The notes beneath the pieces were generated by a model. The model saw nothing but the letters and a program-made list of their open reading frames with translations, searched no databases and was not told where the DNA came from. A DNA stretch of 64,000 bases, taken from positions 30,066-94,065 of the forward strand of contig CAMAUZ010000021.1 in the NCBI GenBank assembly GCA_945861535.1, read 5' to 3'. The position numbers and the translations under genes were made by a program. Source of the DNA: Akkermansia muciniphila (GTDB taxonomy: Bacteria; Verrucomicrobiota; Verrucomicrobiia; Limisphaerales; BJHT01). Below are positions 34,917 through 42,782 of the stretch, in pieces; the first letter of the stretch is position 1, and every line of letters starts with the position of its first letter.

Positions 34917-35981
34917 TTATTTCCCCGCGACCACGATTTTCAGCGACTCCGGGGTTGGTCTTGCTGCCAGCGCAATCGCCGCCGCTGTTTCGTTCAGGGC
35001 GAACTGGTGGGTAACCAGGCTCGCGGCGTCGATGCGCCGCGAGAACACCAGTCGTGCCGCCTCATGTTGCAAGGTGAAATCCGCCGAATAACTCCCCATC
35101 AAATCCTTTTCGTCCACGCAGATTCGCGCCAGATCCACCGCCAGTTCCTGCCCGCGTTTAGTGTGCGCAAACAGCAGGATTTGCCCCGCCCCCCGCGTGA
35201 ATTCGAAGGCTTGCTTCACCAGCACATCCGCCGGAGTCGCAATCACCGCCGCATCCAACCCCGCACGCCGAGTGATCCGCTGAATGCTCTCCGCAAAACC
35301 CGCAGCAGCCGCGTCCAGCACATACGCCGCCCCATATTCACGAGCCAATCGCAGCCGGTTCTGAAACAGATCGCTGGCAATCACCCGAATTCCCCGCAGC
35401 GCCAAAATGCGCGTGAAGAACAATCCAATCGGCCCCTGCCCCGCCACCCACACGTAATCTCCCTTCAGCACGTTCAGCCGTTTGACCGCTTTGAGCACCG
35501 TGTTCACCGGCTCCAACATCGCCCCATCCATGAACGAGTTCTTCCGCGGAATCTTCACCACACCCGGCAGACAAAACGCCAGCACGCGCACATATTCCGC
35601 GTACCCCCCGCCCGCCGGCTCGAACCCCGCCGTGATGCCCGTGCGCTTGTATTGCGCGCACTGCGCGAACGCCCGATGCCGGCATGCATGGCAATCCAAG
35701 CACGGCACATGATGATGCAACCCGACGCGTTCCCCCACCGCGAAGCCCCGCACCCGCGCCCCCACCCGCACAATCGTCCCCGCCGTCTCGTGTCCAAAAA
35801 CGCGCGGCGGCGCGACCGTGCCGTATTGGATTTTCTTGATGTCCGTGGGGCAAACCCCGCACACGGCGACCTTCACCAGCAGCTCATTCGCCCCGACGCG
35901 CGGCACCGGCAGCGTCTCGACCCGCAGGTCGTTCACGCCGCGATACACCACCGCCTTCATGGTCTTGGGAATCTCAAACAT
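34917..35981 (-). CDS. Zinc-dependent alcohol/sorbitol dehydrogenase family enzyme
   Basis: This is a medium-chain dehydrogenase of 354 residues starting at MFEIPKTMKAVV (35981); an internal ATG at 35960 is possible. The catalytic zinc site includes C44 in 'CGVCPTD' and H64-E65 in 'VFGHETAG'. The structural zinc Cys are C94, C97, C100 and C108. The nucleotide-binding stretch is 'DYVWVAGQGPIGLFFTRI', followed by 'VIASDLFQNRLRLAREYGA' whose Asp suggests NAD(H). The likely reaction is oxidation of a polyol or threonine-like alcohol; the substrate is not defined. Confidence 0.92.
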   Translation of the reverse strand: MFEIPKTMKAVVYRGVNDLRVETLPVPRVGANELLVKVAVCGVCPTDIKKIQYGTVAPPRVFGHETAGTIVRVGARVRGFAVGERVGLHHHVPCLDCHACRHRAFAQCAQYKRTGITAGFEPAGGGYAEYVRVLAFCLPGVVKIPRKNSFMDGAMLEPVNTVLKAVKRLNVLKGDYVWVAGQGPIGLFFTRILALRGIRVIASDLFQNRLRLAREYGAAYVLDAAAAGFAESIQRITRRAGLDAAVIATPADVLVKQAFEFTRGAGQILLFAHTKRGQELAVDLARICVDEKDLMGSYSADFTLQHEAARLVFSRRIDAASLVTHQFALNETAAAIALAARPTPESLKIVVAGK

Positions 35982-36089
35982 CGCGCGCGTTAAACCACAG
36001 ACCGCCGTCACTTGACACTGATTTTTCCCACCTCCCATCGTTTTCCAATTCGCAAAACAGGCCCAAATCCGCGCCCTGCTCCCGCCCCA

Positions 36090-36869
36090 TCACACCACCC
36101 CACCCGGCCCCACTCCTTCAATGAAATCCGCTAACCACCGCTCCGGCCCCACCTCAAAAATCACCTCCCGCCCCCGCCACTCGAACCGCACCCGCCCCGC
36201 GTGCAGCGCGTGACACCACAAAATCAGTCGGCCCCGCTGCGCCTCCGTCAACCGCCCCTCCACCAGCGCGAGATAACAATCCTCCTCCCCGCCATACAAT
36301 TTATCGCCCACAATCGGATGCCCCCGATGCGCCAGATGAATCCGAATCTGATGCTTCCGCCCCGTCTGCGGCCGCACCCGCAACACCGAAAACTCCCGCC
36401 CGTCGCGCGCAAAAACCCGCTCCCGCCAAAACTCCGTGCGCGACTCCGCCCCATCCGCCCGCACGCAATCCTTGATCGCCACCCGACTCCCCTCATCGCG
36501 CCCCAGCGGCCCATCGATCACCCCATAAGCCTCCGCCACCGCCCCATGCACCACCGCCAGATAATCCTTCTCCACCGCGCGCCGCTCCCAAATCCGCCGC
36601 AACTCCCGCGCCGCGACCTCGTTCTTCGCGACCAGCACCAGCCCGCTCGTCTCGCGATCCAGGCGATTGATCATCTGCGGATTGCTCCCCGCTCCCAAAT
36701 GCAACCGCACCCGGCTGATCAAGCTCGAATACACATCCCCTTTCGTCGGATGACACACCAAGTCCGCCGGCTTGTTTACGACGAGCAACTCCGCGTCCTC
36801 GTGAACAATCTCGAACAACTCCCGCCCCGTACCTGCTTCCCGCGCCATCCCGCCTTCCAGTTCCTTCAT
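36090..36869 (-). CDS. RluA-family pseudouridine synthase
   Basis: The protein is about 259 residues from MKELEGGMAREAG (36869); M at 36848 is an alternative. The catalytic loop 'INRLDRETSGLVLVAKNEVA' contains the Asp (D71) that attacks uridine C6, and 'VRPQTGRKHQIRIHLAHRGH' and 'HPIVGDKLYGG' are the other RluA landmarks. There is no S4 domain, so it may be of the RluA/TruC subclass that modifies tRNA or 23S rRNA. The region upstream of the start is a tandem GGGTGCAAGG repeat (36923-36962), so any longer N-terminus would be repeat-derived. Confidence 0.92.
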   Translation of the reverse strand: MKELEGGMAREAGTGRELFEIVHEDAELLVVNKPADLVCHPTKGDVYSSLISRVRLHLGAGSNPQMINRLDRETSGLVLVAKNEVAARELRRIWERRAVEKDYLAVVHGAVAEAYGVIDGPLGRDEGSRVAIKDCVRADGAESRTEFWRERVFARDGREFSVLRVRPQTGRKHQIRIHLAHRGHPIVGDKLYGGEEDCYLALVEGRLTEAQRGRLILWCHALHAGRVRFEWRGREVIFEVGPERWLADFIEGVGPGGVV

Positions 36870-36922
36870 GCTTTCAATCCCAAAAAATCCCCGCCAAATC
36901 TTCCCCCCCGCCCCCAGACTCC

Positions 36923-36962
36923 CCCACCCTCGCACCCTTGCACCCTCGCACCCTTGCACCCT
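36923..36962. repeat. Solo word-repeat arm (CACCCTCGCACCCTTGCACC)
   Basis: Four tandem copies of the 9-mer CGCACCCTT/TGCACCCTC make a pyrimidine-rich arm just upstream of the pseudouridine synthase gene. No purine-rich partner is visible nearby. Confidence 0.75.
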
Positions 36963-37002
36963 CCGCTTGTAAAGCCCCGGGCCCCGCCTAACATCCGGCC
37001 CG

Positions 37003-37608
37003 TTGAAAACAAAGTGGAATTTCTGGCTCGCCGTCCTGCTGCTCGCCGTCTTCGCCATCACCCGCTGGCCCGGCGTGCTTCCGCCCAACTTTAGCGCCGC
37101 CTACGCCCTCGTCTTCTGCGCCGGCGCTTATTTTCCCGGCAAACTCGCCTGGTGGCTTCCGCTCGGCACCCTCCTCCTGTCCGACATCGCCATCAATCTC
37201 TTCCACTACCACACCGATCCCGTCGGCTCCTACATGCTCGTCAATTACCTCATCTACGCCGCGCTCATCTGGCTCGGGAAAAAAATCACCGGACGCGCCC
37301 CCTTCACCGCCCTGCTAGGCGGCGGCATCCTCGGCGCGATCATTTTCTACCTCGTCACCAACACCTTCGCCTGGCTCGAAATTCCCGAATACGCCAAGAC
37401 CCTCGCCGGCTGGATCAAAGCTCTCTCCCTCGGCACCGACGGCTGGCCCTACACCTGGGAATTCTTCCGCAACACCCTCCTCAGCGGCGGCCTCTTCACC
37501 AGCCTCTTCGTCGGCGCCATGAAACTCAGCGAAGCCGCCGAACCCGAGCCGGCCGAAGAAAAAGAAGCCGAACCCACCGAAGCCGAACCCGAGGAATCCA
37601 AAGCCTGA
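37003..37608 (+). CDS. DUF6580-like membrane protein with acidic tail
   Basis: This is a 201-residue protein with about five membrane helices (WLAVLLLAVFAITRW; FPGKLAWWLPLGTLLLSDIA; YMLVNYLIYAALIWLG; LGGGILGAIIFYLVTNTFAW). It ends in a repetitive acidic tail (EPEPAEEKEAEPTEAEPEES). The start is TTG at 37003; no ATG fits. The layout resembles the DUF6580 putative transporter family, in some ways like ECF substrate-binding components. No transport operon is adjacent. The tail codons are themselves a short repeat and may be slippage-prone. Confidence 0.72.
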   Translation: MKTKWNFWLAVLLLAVFAITRWPGVLPPNFSAAYALVFCAGAYFPGKLAWWLPLGTLLLSDIAINLFHYHTDPVGSYMLVNYLIYAALIWLGKKITGRAPFTALLGGGILGAIIFYLVTNTFAWLEIPEYAKTLAGWIKALSLGTDGWPYTWEFFRNTLLSGGLFTSLFVGAMKLSEAAEPEPAEEKEAEPTEAEPEESKA

Positions 37609-37624
37609 GACCGGAAAAGTTTTC

Positions 37625-37752
37625 ACCCACGGATGCACACGGATGGACACGGAGAAAAACCGCCGAGGCCCGACTGCCTCGCTCACTCCATCCGCACGGC
37701 CACAGAAGTCCTTCTCCATCGGTGTTTATCCGTGTCCATCCGTGGTTTCCTG
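37625..37752. repeat. Word-repeat hairpin (CACGGATGCACACGGATGGACA arms)
   Basis: The left arm (37625-37655) is CCACGGATGCACACGGATGG followed by ACACGGAG; the right arm (37714-37752) is TCCATCGGTGTTTATCCGTG followed by TCCATCCGTGG. It lies 17 bp after the DUF6580-like stop. A further pyrimidine run (CTTTGCGTTTCTTTGCGTTC) at 37793-37825 without a partner directly precedes the phosphodiesterase start. Confidence 0.82.
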
Positions 37753-37840
37753 ATTCCAAATTTTTCACCTCACCCCCACCCTCGCCCCCTCTTTGCGTTT
37801 CTTTGCGTTCTTTGCGGCCATTTCCTCCCCCGTCTTTAAG

Positions 37841-38302
37841 ATGAACATCGGCCTCCTCTCCGACACCCACGGCCACCTCGATCCGCGCATCCCTGACCTT
37901 TTCCGCGGCGTGGACCACATCCTCCACGCCGGCGACATCGGCCAGTCCGCCATCATCACCGCCCTCGAAAAAATCGCCCCCGTCACCGCCGTCCTCGGCA
38001 ACAACGACGCCGGCCTGCCCTTCCGCGAAACCGAAACCCTCCACCTCGCCGGCCGCAAATTCCTCCTCCACCACATCGTCGAACCCGCGCGCCCCACCGC
38101 CCATCTCCGCGACCTCCTCGCGCGCGAACACCCCGACCTCGTCATCTTCGGCCACACCCACAAACCCTCCGACCAAACCCTCGGCGCAATCCGCTACCTC
38201 AACCCCGGCTACTCCGGCCGCCCCCGCTTCAACCTCCCCCGCACCGTCGCCCGCCTCACCTGCACCGCATCGAGCCTCATCGTCGAATTCCTCCCGCTCT
38301 GA
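37841..38302 (+). CDS. YfcE/MJ0936-type metallophosphodiesterase
   Basis: This is a 153-residue calcineurin-like enzyme starting at 'MNIGLLSDTHGHLDPRI'. All metal-site motifs are present: D-x-H (D8, H10), 'HAGDIGQ', 'LGNNDAG' and 'FGHTHKPSD'. Members hydrolyse phosphodiesters with Mn2+; their cellular substrates are uncertain. The frame is open from 37793 but the ATG at 37841 matches the family start. The last 19 coding bases plus the stop and following bases are copied again at 38515. Confidence 0.92.
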   Translation: MNIGLLSDTHGHLDPRIPDLFRGVDHILHAGDIGQSAIITALEKIAPVTAVLGNNDAGLPFRETETLHLAGRKFLLHHIVEPARPTAHLRDLLAREHPDLVIFGHTHKPSDQTLGAIRYLNPGYSGRPRFNLPRTVARLTCTASSLIVEFLPL

Positions 38303-38365
38303 CGGGGGAAAAGCTCCAAGCCTAAAGCTCAAAGCTCAAGGGAAGCTCCAGAAACAAGCTCCAAT
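38281..38365. repeat. Direct duplication unit: yfcE-like gene tail plus AGCTCAAAG left arm
   Basis: The 25 bases at 38281-38305 (gene tail and stop) recur exactly at 38515-38539, and in both places they are followed by AAAAGCTCCAAGC-type arm DNA (38311-38365; 38542-38592). The gene end and the arm were therefore copied together. Confidence 0.8.
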
Positions 38366-38403
38366 CAAACGCAGCCATTCACCGGGAGAGTCGTGCCACC
38401 ATC

Positions 38404-38460
38404 GCTGTAGCGCAGGTTTCCAAACCTGCTGTATCGCGGGTTTCCAAACCCGCAACCGGT
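38404..38460. repeat. Palindromic repeat, family C copy
   Basis: 'GTAGCGCAGGTTTCCAAACC' then 'TGTATCGCGGGTTTCCAAAC' is the same nested pair of GGTTTCCAAACC palindromes as at 26233. It separates the two duplicated arm units. Confidence 0.8.
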
Positions 38461-38541
38461 CCGCTCACCAGAATCGTTGCTTCCCGCCACACGCGCCGAA
38501 AACTCCGCGGCCAACGTCGAATTCCTCCCGCTCTGACGGCG

Positions 38542-38698
38542 AAAAAAGCTCCAAGCACAAAGCACAAAGCTCAAGGGAATGACCAAGGACCAAGCGCCAA
38601 CGCAGAGGCCGCGGGAAAATCACGGCGCGAACCAACAACAGCGTCCCCTTGGACCTTGTTCCTGGAGCTTCCCTTGAGCTTTATCCTTGGAGCTTTTT
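38542..38698. repeat. Word-repeat hairpin of the AGCTCAAAG family, ORF-less
   Basis: The left arm (38542-38592) reads AAAAGCTCCAAGCACAAAGC ... AGCTCAAGGGAATGACCAAG. The right arm (38644-38698) is TTGGACCTTGTTCCTGGAGC ... TTGGAGCTTTTT. The loop of about 50 bp has no ORF. The arms are in the same order and orientation as those flanking the four-helix-bundle gene at 47870-48424. Confidence 0.82.
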
Positions 38699-38710
38699 CC
38701 CGCCGCTCCT

Positions 38711-40447
38711 CTACTCCGCCAGCTTGAAAACCCGCTTCCCCCCCAGCCAGGTCTCCAGCACCTGCGTCCCCGCGATCTTGTTATCCGGGCACGCCAGCAA
38801 GTCCGTATCCACCACGATGAAATCCGCGAACTTCCCCGCCTCCAGCGAACCCACCTCGTGCTCGCGAAACAACAGAAACGCATTGTTCGCCGTGTAAAAA
38901 CGAATCGCCTGCGGCCGGCTCAACGCCTCGATCGTGTGCAGCGGCTTGTCATGCCACTTCGCCTGCCGCGTCACCGTCGTCGCCATGCCGAGAAACGGAT
39001 TGTACGGATTGATCGACCGCAATGACCCGATCTTCTGCATGTGATCCGATCCGCCGCCCGCGATGCCATTCGCCATGAAAATGCTCCGCAACGGCTGGAA
39101 ATACCGCAACCGCGCCTCACCGAACTGCTTCACCAACGTCCGCGTGTCCAGATACAGCCACGCCGGCTGAATGTCCGCCACCACCCCCAACTCCACCATT
39201 TTCTCCACCGCCTCCTTGCTCATGAAATTGCAATGCGTGATGCACGGCCGCGTCTGCCGGATCGGCCGCCCCTTCCCCACTTCCTCATAAGCTTCGAGCA
39301 GTGCATGTACCGCCCCGTCCCCCACCGAATGCGCCGTGAACTGCAAGCCGCTCTCCACCGCCGTCTGCACCATCGGCAACAACCGCTCCGCCGAAATAAA
39401 CCGCAGCCCCTTATACGCCGGATCCTTGATCCCATAAATCTCACTCACGCCCCACGGCTCCCGCATATACGCGCTCCCCGTCAGCATCCCGCCATCGAGA
39501 AACATCTTGATCCCCACGATCCGCAGCATCGGATTCTCCTTCCGCAACGGATGCTCCGCCACCGCGCGGATGCGCTTCTGGATGTCCGCCACCGGCCCGA
39601 GATTATCCACATGATGCGAGATCGACACCCGCACCGACAGCTCGCCCCACTTCAGCAACTCCTCATACCGCGCGATCGACCCCGCATTCCCCGAGCGATC
39701 CCCCACCGCCGTGATCCCCACCGCATTGTAATCCTTGTACAACTCCACCCACCGCCGCAGATAATCCTCCTCCTTCGCCGACTTCAACGGTGACACCACC
39801 TTCACGAACCGCGTGCAATTCCGCAGAATCCCGTTCGGCTCCCCCTGCTCATCCTTCTCCAGATACCCCGCCCCCCCATCCGTCACCTGAAAATTCCGGT
39901 CAATGCCGCTGACCTTCAGCGCCAGACTGTTCACCGACGCATCCGGCCCCGTCGCAAAAATCACCGGATTCTTCGGTGCCGCCTTGTCCAGCTCCGCGCG
40001 CGTCGGATACCGCTGCTCCTTCAGTCGCGTGATGAACACCTGCCGCACCTCCACCCACTTTCCCTCGCCCAACGCCGCCGCCCGCGCCGCGACATACTTC
40101 AACACATCCGCGATCCCCTCCATGTCCGGAATCGGATGATCGAACTCCGTCATCGCCGCCGTCGAGTGAACGTGCGAATCGATCAACCCCGGCAGCACCA
40201 TCCGCCCCGCCAGATCAATCACCTGCGTCCCCGCCCCCTTCAACTTCAGCACCTCCTCATTGCTCCCCACCAACACGATCTTGCCCCCGCGCACCGCCAT
40301 CGCCTCGCGCACCGAAAACCCCGCATCCACCGTCACCACCCGCCCATGATGCACAATCACCTCCGCCTCCTGCGCCCCCGCACCCGTGACGAAAAATCCA
40401 ACCACCGCACCCACAATCATCCCGCACAATAAATTCAAAGGCTTCAT
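38711..40447 (-). CDS. Amidohydrolase family 3 enzyme, exported
   Basis: The signal peptide MKPLNLLCGMIVGAVVGFFVTGAGAQ sets the start at 40447; the upstream open frame crosses repeat DNA. The mature ~550 residues begin with the small beta domain (VIVHHGRVVTVDAGFSVREA), then the metal-site 'VLPGLIDSHVHST', 'FTAHSVGDGAVHALLEAYEE' with the conserved His, and 'GIAGGGSDH' near the end, as in YtcJ-like metal-dependent amidohydrolases. The natural substrate is unknown. It is probably periplasmic. Both flanks are repeats. Confidence 0.9.
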   Translation of the reverse strand: MKPLNLLCGMIVGAVVGFFVTGAGAQEAEVIVHHGRVVTVDAGFSVREAMAVRGGKIVLVGSNEEVLKLKGAGTQVIDLAGRMVLPGLIDSHVHSTAAMTEFDHPIPDMEGIADVLKYVAARAAALGEGKWVEVRQVFITRLKEQRYPTRAELDKAAPKNPVIFATGPDASVNSLALKVSGIDRNFQVTDGGAGYLEKDEQGEPNGILRNCTRFVKVVSPLKSAKEEDYLRRWVELYKDYNAVGITAVGDRSGNAGSIARYEELLKWGELSVRVSISHHVDNLGPVADIQKRIRAVAEHPLRKENPMLRIVGIKMFLDGGMLTGSAYMREPWGVSEIYGIKDPAYKGLRFISAERLLPMVQTAVESGLQFTAHSVGDGAVHALLEAYEEVGKGRPIRQTRPCITHCNFMSKEAVEKMVELGVVADIQPAWLYLDTRTLVKQFGEARLRYFQPLRSIFMANGIAGGGSDHMQKIGSLRSINPYNPFLGMATTVTRQAKWHDKPLHTIEALSRPQAIRFYTANNAFLLFREHEVGSLEAGKFADFIVVDTDLLACPDNKIAGTQVLETWLGGKRVFKLAE

Positions 40448-40508
40448 TCCCCCCACCGTACCCAAGCCCCGCGCGCCCGCGCGAGCCAAAAGGATCTTCC
40501 GCGAACCA

Positions 40509-40545
40509 CCTCGGGAGCGCGGCTGTGTCGCAGACCAGCCGCAGC
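40509..40545. repeat. Half copy of repeat family B
   Basis: GGGAGCGCGGCTGTGTCGCA followed by GACCAGCCGCAGCGG matches the arm of the element at 20893-21022. Confidence 0.7.
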
Positions 40546-40667
40546 GGCCGCGCCACATCGCCATCGGGGGGGCACACCCGCACTCGGGTGTCGTTTCCCG
40601 CGACCTCGCGGAAAACTTGTACGGCACGAAACCGCCCAAATTTTTCAAACACCGGCGCGCGCCCCGG

Positions 40668-40777
40668 AGCGCGGCGTTCACGCCGCAGAGACGTCCGCTT
40701 AACCACGAAGTCACCGGCAAATCCAACGCTCCCTTCTCGTCCACGTTCCCGCGGCGTGAACGCCGCGCTCCCACCTG
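40668..40777. repeat. Full copy of repeat family A
   Basis: 'GGAGCGCGGCGTTCACGCCG' at 40668 is mirrored by 'CGGCGTGAACGCCGCGCTCC' at about 40751-40770. The unit also contains CAGAGACGTCCGC as at 13398, so the two copies are the same element. Confidence 0.82.
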
Positions 40778-40825
40778 TATCACTGGTTGTGAAAGTTTGT
40801 GCCGGTACCGCCGCAACAAGTAGCG

Positions 40826-40915
40826 CGTCCGTCTCCCTCGCCCCGAGCGGCGCGAACGGAGAGTGAGTAGTGGGGAGAAGGGTGGGCACGAACTTTCGCA
40901 ACGATTGATATGCAG
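40826..40915. repeat. Repeat family I (GTAGCGCGTCCGTCTCCCTCGC ... TTTCGCAACGATTGATA)
   Basis: 'GTAGCGCGTCCGTCTCCCTC' recurs inverted near 51365-51395, and 'CGAACTTTCGCAACGATTGA' recurs near 1896-1916. From 40916 to 41295 I see no gene or clear repeat, apart from a short palindrome AATCCCGTTGGGATT near 41115. Confidence 0.68.
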
Positions 40916-41295
40916 CCGGAGCACGGGCTGCCATCCCTTCGGTCGTCCGAATAAGGCAGGGGTGCGCTTTGCCGGGTGTTGGCAAGGGGAACTCAATGGT
41001 GAGCCGAAAGGTTCGGCGCAACCGCCGATTCGGACTAGTCACACGGTGAGCCGGCGGGAAGCCGACGCTCCAGCCACTTCACAGCTACGGTTCAGCCTCA
41101 GTCGCGCCCCGCAATCCCGTTGGGATTCAAGGTAAGTGGCAGAGGATTTGGACGACTCCTGCGAAAACCTCATGCAGCCGTGCCCGGTCCGATCTGCACC
41201 TTGCGCCCCAGGCGGGCGCTGGCGAGGTATCGGACGAGGAGGCAGGACCTGATTTCCGGGTGAAGGAGCACCGTTCCCTTCAAACAACTCCCCGC

Positions 41296-41538
41296 CTACA
41301 GGTCCAGCGCCGCCATCAACTCCGCCACGCTCATCCGATGGTGTTGAGCCACGCTGCGGAGGATGCTCTTCAGGGTGCCAAGTTTGACCGGGCTGTGATT
41401 CGGAACGACCTCGTGATGCTCGCCGCCTTGCTGCGTCGTGACGCGGAGATGGGAACCATTCTGGCGCGTCACCGTGTAACCCAGCTTCCGGAGCGCCTTG
41501 GCCAGTTCGAGACCAGAGAGGTCGCGGGGCGTCTTCAT
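41296..41538 (-). CDS. hicA: HicA-type toxin (mRNA interferase)
   Basis: The 80 residues form the dsRBD-like HicA fold: 'LSGLELAKALRKLGYTVTRQ', then 'NGSHLRVTT' with the catalytic His (G-S-H motif), then 'HEVVPNHSPVKLGTLKSILR'. HicA cleaves mRNA independently of the ribosome. Its ATG overlaps the HicB stop by 4 bp (41535-41538), so it is translated after the antitoxin. All core residues are present, so it is probably active. It lies next to transposase relics. Confidence 0.92.
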   Translation of the reverse strand: MKTPRDLSGLELAKALRKLGYTVTRQNGSHLRVTTQQGGEHHEVVPNHSPVKLGTLKSILRSVAQHHRMSVAELMAALDL

Positions 41539-41747
41539 CGGGCCAGCACTTCATCCCGGACGAAATGGAGGCGGATGATTTTGGGCGCTTGCTCAGGGAC
41601 ATCGAAATAGCAGTCCACCGCGTCCCGCACCATCAGGCGCAACTCTTCCAAGGTTTCGCCCTGTGTGTGGATGCCGAGACCCAGCGCCGAGGCACAATAG
41701 CCGCCCTCCTCCGCTTCCGTGACCTCGAAGATAATTTCGGAACTCAT
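41535..41747 (-). CDS. hicB: HicB-type antitoxin
   Basis: This is a 70-residue protein with the partial RNase H-like HicB fold: 'EIIFEVTEAEEGGYCASALG', then 'GIHTQGETLEELRLMVRDAV' and 'DCYFDVPEQAPKIIRLHFVR'. It binds and blocks HicA. It is short and lacks the C-terminal DNA-binding domain found in many HicB proteins, so autoregulation may be weak. The antitoxin precedes the toxin, reversed from the more usual hicA-hicB order. Confidence 0.88.
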   Translation of the reverse strand: MSSEIIFEVTEAEEGGYCASALGLGIHTQGETLEELRLMVRDAVDCYFDVPEQAPKIIRLHFVRDEVLAR

Positions 41748-41832
41748 GGCGGCAGGCTACCTGGAAAGGATCCATGGACAAGCGTTAAGCCGGAACCATG
41801 CAAGTGGAGCGCGGGCGTCCCGCCCAATGTCA

Positions 41833-42300
41833 CTAACTTTTCATCTGTTCTTCGGTGATCCGGGTCCGGGCGACGGCACGCGAACCGCGCAAGACTGGAA
41901 AGGTCCGTGGCACGGGCCGTTGGCGGCGCGGTTCGGCGGGCCGGGGCTTCCGGCGGCGCGGCGGGACCGTGACGGCCACGTCGGCCAGCAGCCGTTCCCA
42001 CAGCCCCAACCGCTCCCCTGGCCCCGTGTATTGCCAGCCGCGCAGCGTGTGCCCCAGCAGCCGCGGCGTTTGGGCGAAGAACAACGCCAAGGGGTTTACG
42101 GTCACCCCGGCGGTCGTCGCCGCCGCCCACGACATCACGCCGCGAATCAAATTGTACGCCAGCAGACCCGCATACCATTGCTTGATCGCCGGGCGCGCGG
42201 ATTTGACCTCCAACTGCCCCCAAGTTCATCTGCGCCTTGAGATAGCGCGGGTTCAGCTCGACCTGCCAGCGCACGCCGTATTGAGATGCAACGGATTTCT
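41833..42300 (-). pseudogene. IS4-family transposase C-terminal relic
   Basis: On the minus strand near 42235-42290 'YGVRWQVELNPRYLKAQMNL' matches the YREK-region end of IS4 transposases. After a frameshift, 41833-42213 continues with 'AIKQWYAGLLAYNLIRGVMS' and a basic tail (PRRRKPRPAEPRRQRPVPRT). The catalytic N-terminal parts are missing, so it cannot transpose. Confidence 0.78.
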
Positions 42301-42309
42301 GGACCAGCA

Positions 42310-42522
42310 TTTGGTTGGTTTTTGGGGTTGAACTGAGCCTCGAAAGCGGCGGAGGTTTTGTAGCCGAGGGAGGAGTGTTTGCGGTGGGTGTTGTAGTAGG
42401 CTTCGAGGTAGGCGAAGAGCTGGTGTTGGCATCGACGTGGGTGCTGAAGCTGCCGTCTTGGAGCATCTCGGTCTTGAGGGTGCCGATGAAGGACTCGGTC
42501 CAGGCGTTGTGGTAGGGATTGG
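42310..42522 (-). pseudogene. IS3-family transposase (OrfB) C-terminal relic
   Basis: On the minus strand the sequence begins 'NPYHNAWTESFIGTLKTEML' and, after a frameshift near 42430, continues 'LFAYLEAYYNTHRKHSSLGY' then KTSAAFEAQFNPK, the end of an IS3-group integrase domain. It is truncated at 42522 and joined directly to the IS4 relic. It has no intact inverted repeats. Confidence 0.82.
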
Positions 42523-42559
42523 CGCGTGCGACCAGCCGAGGCGTTGCGGATGGCCGGAC

Positions 42560-42612
42560 CGCCCGCGGGTTTGGAAACCCGCGATACAGCAGACTGGGGA
42601 GTCTACGCTACG
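42560..42612. repeat. Palindromic repeat, family C copy
   Basis: CGCGGGTTTGGAAACCCGCG followed by ATACAGCAGACTGGGGAGTC and TACGCTACGCGG is the same nested GGTTTGGAAACC unit as at 26233 and 38404, here beside the transposase relics. Confidence 0.72.
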
Positions 42613-42782
42613 CGGGGGGGCAGTGCGCGGATGCGCCCCAGCCCGCCGGCGCTTTCGCTCTTGTGTCGGCCCCACGCGACTGGTTCGCTCGCCCGCGATT
42701 CCGGCATCGGCGTCCCGATGGTGCGCCTCGGGAAGAACTGCCACGCGTTTCAATTCACCCGTCCCCGCCCGCACCCTCACGC

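Noticed and set aside
40936..41295. Possible group II intron or RNA element in the stretch 'GGGTGTTGGCAAGGGGAACT'
   Set aside because: Parts such as GGAACTCAATGGTGAGCCG look reminiscent of group II intron or RT-adjacent sequence, but I could not find domain V, the 5' GTGYG boundary or an RT fragment, so no feature is claimed.
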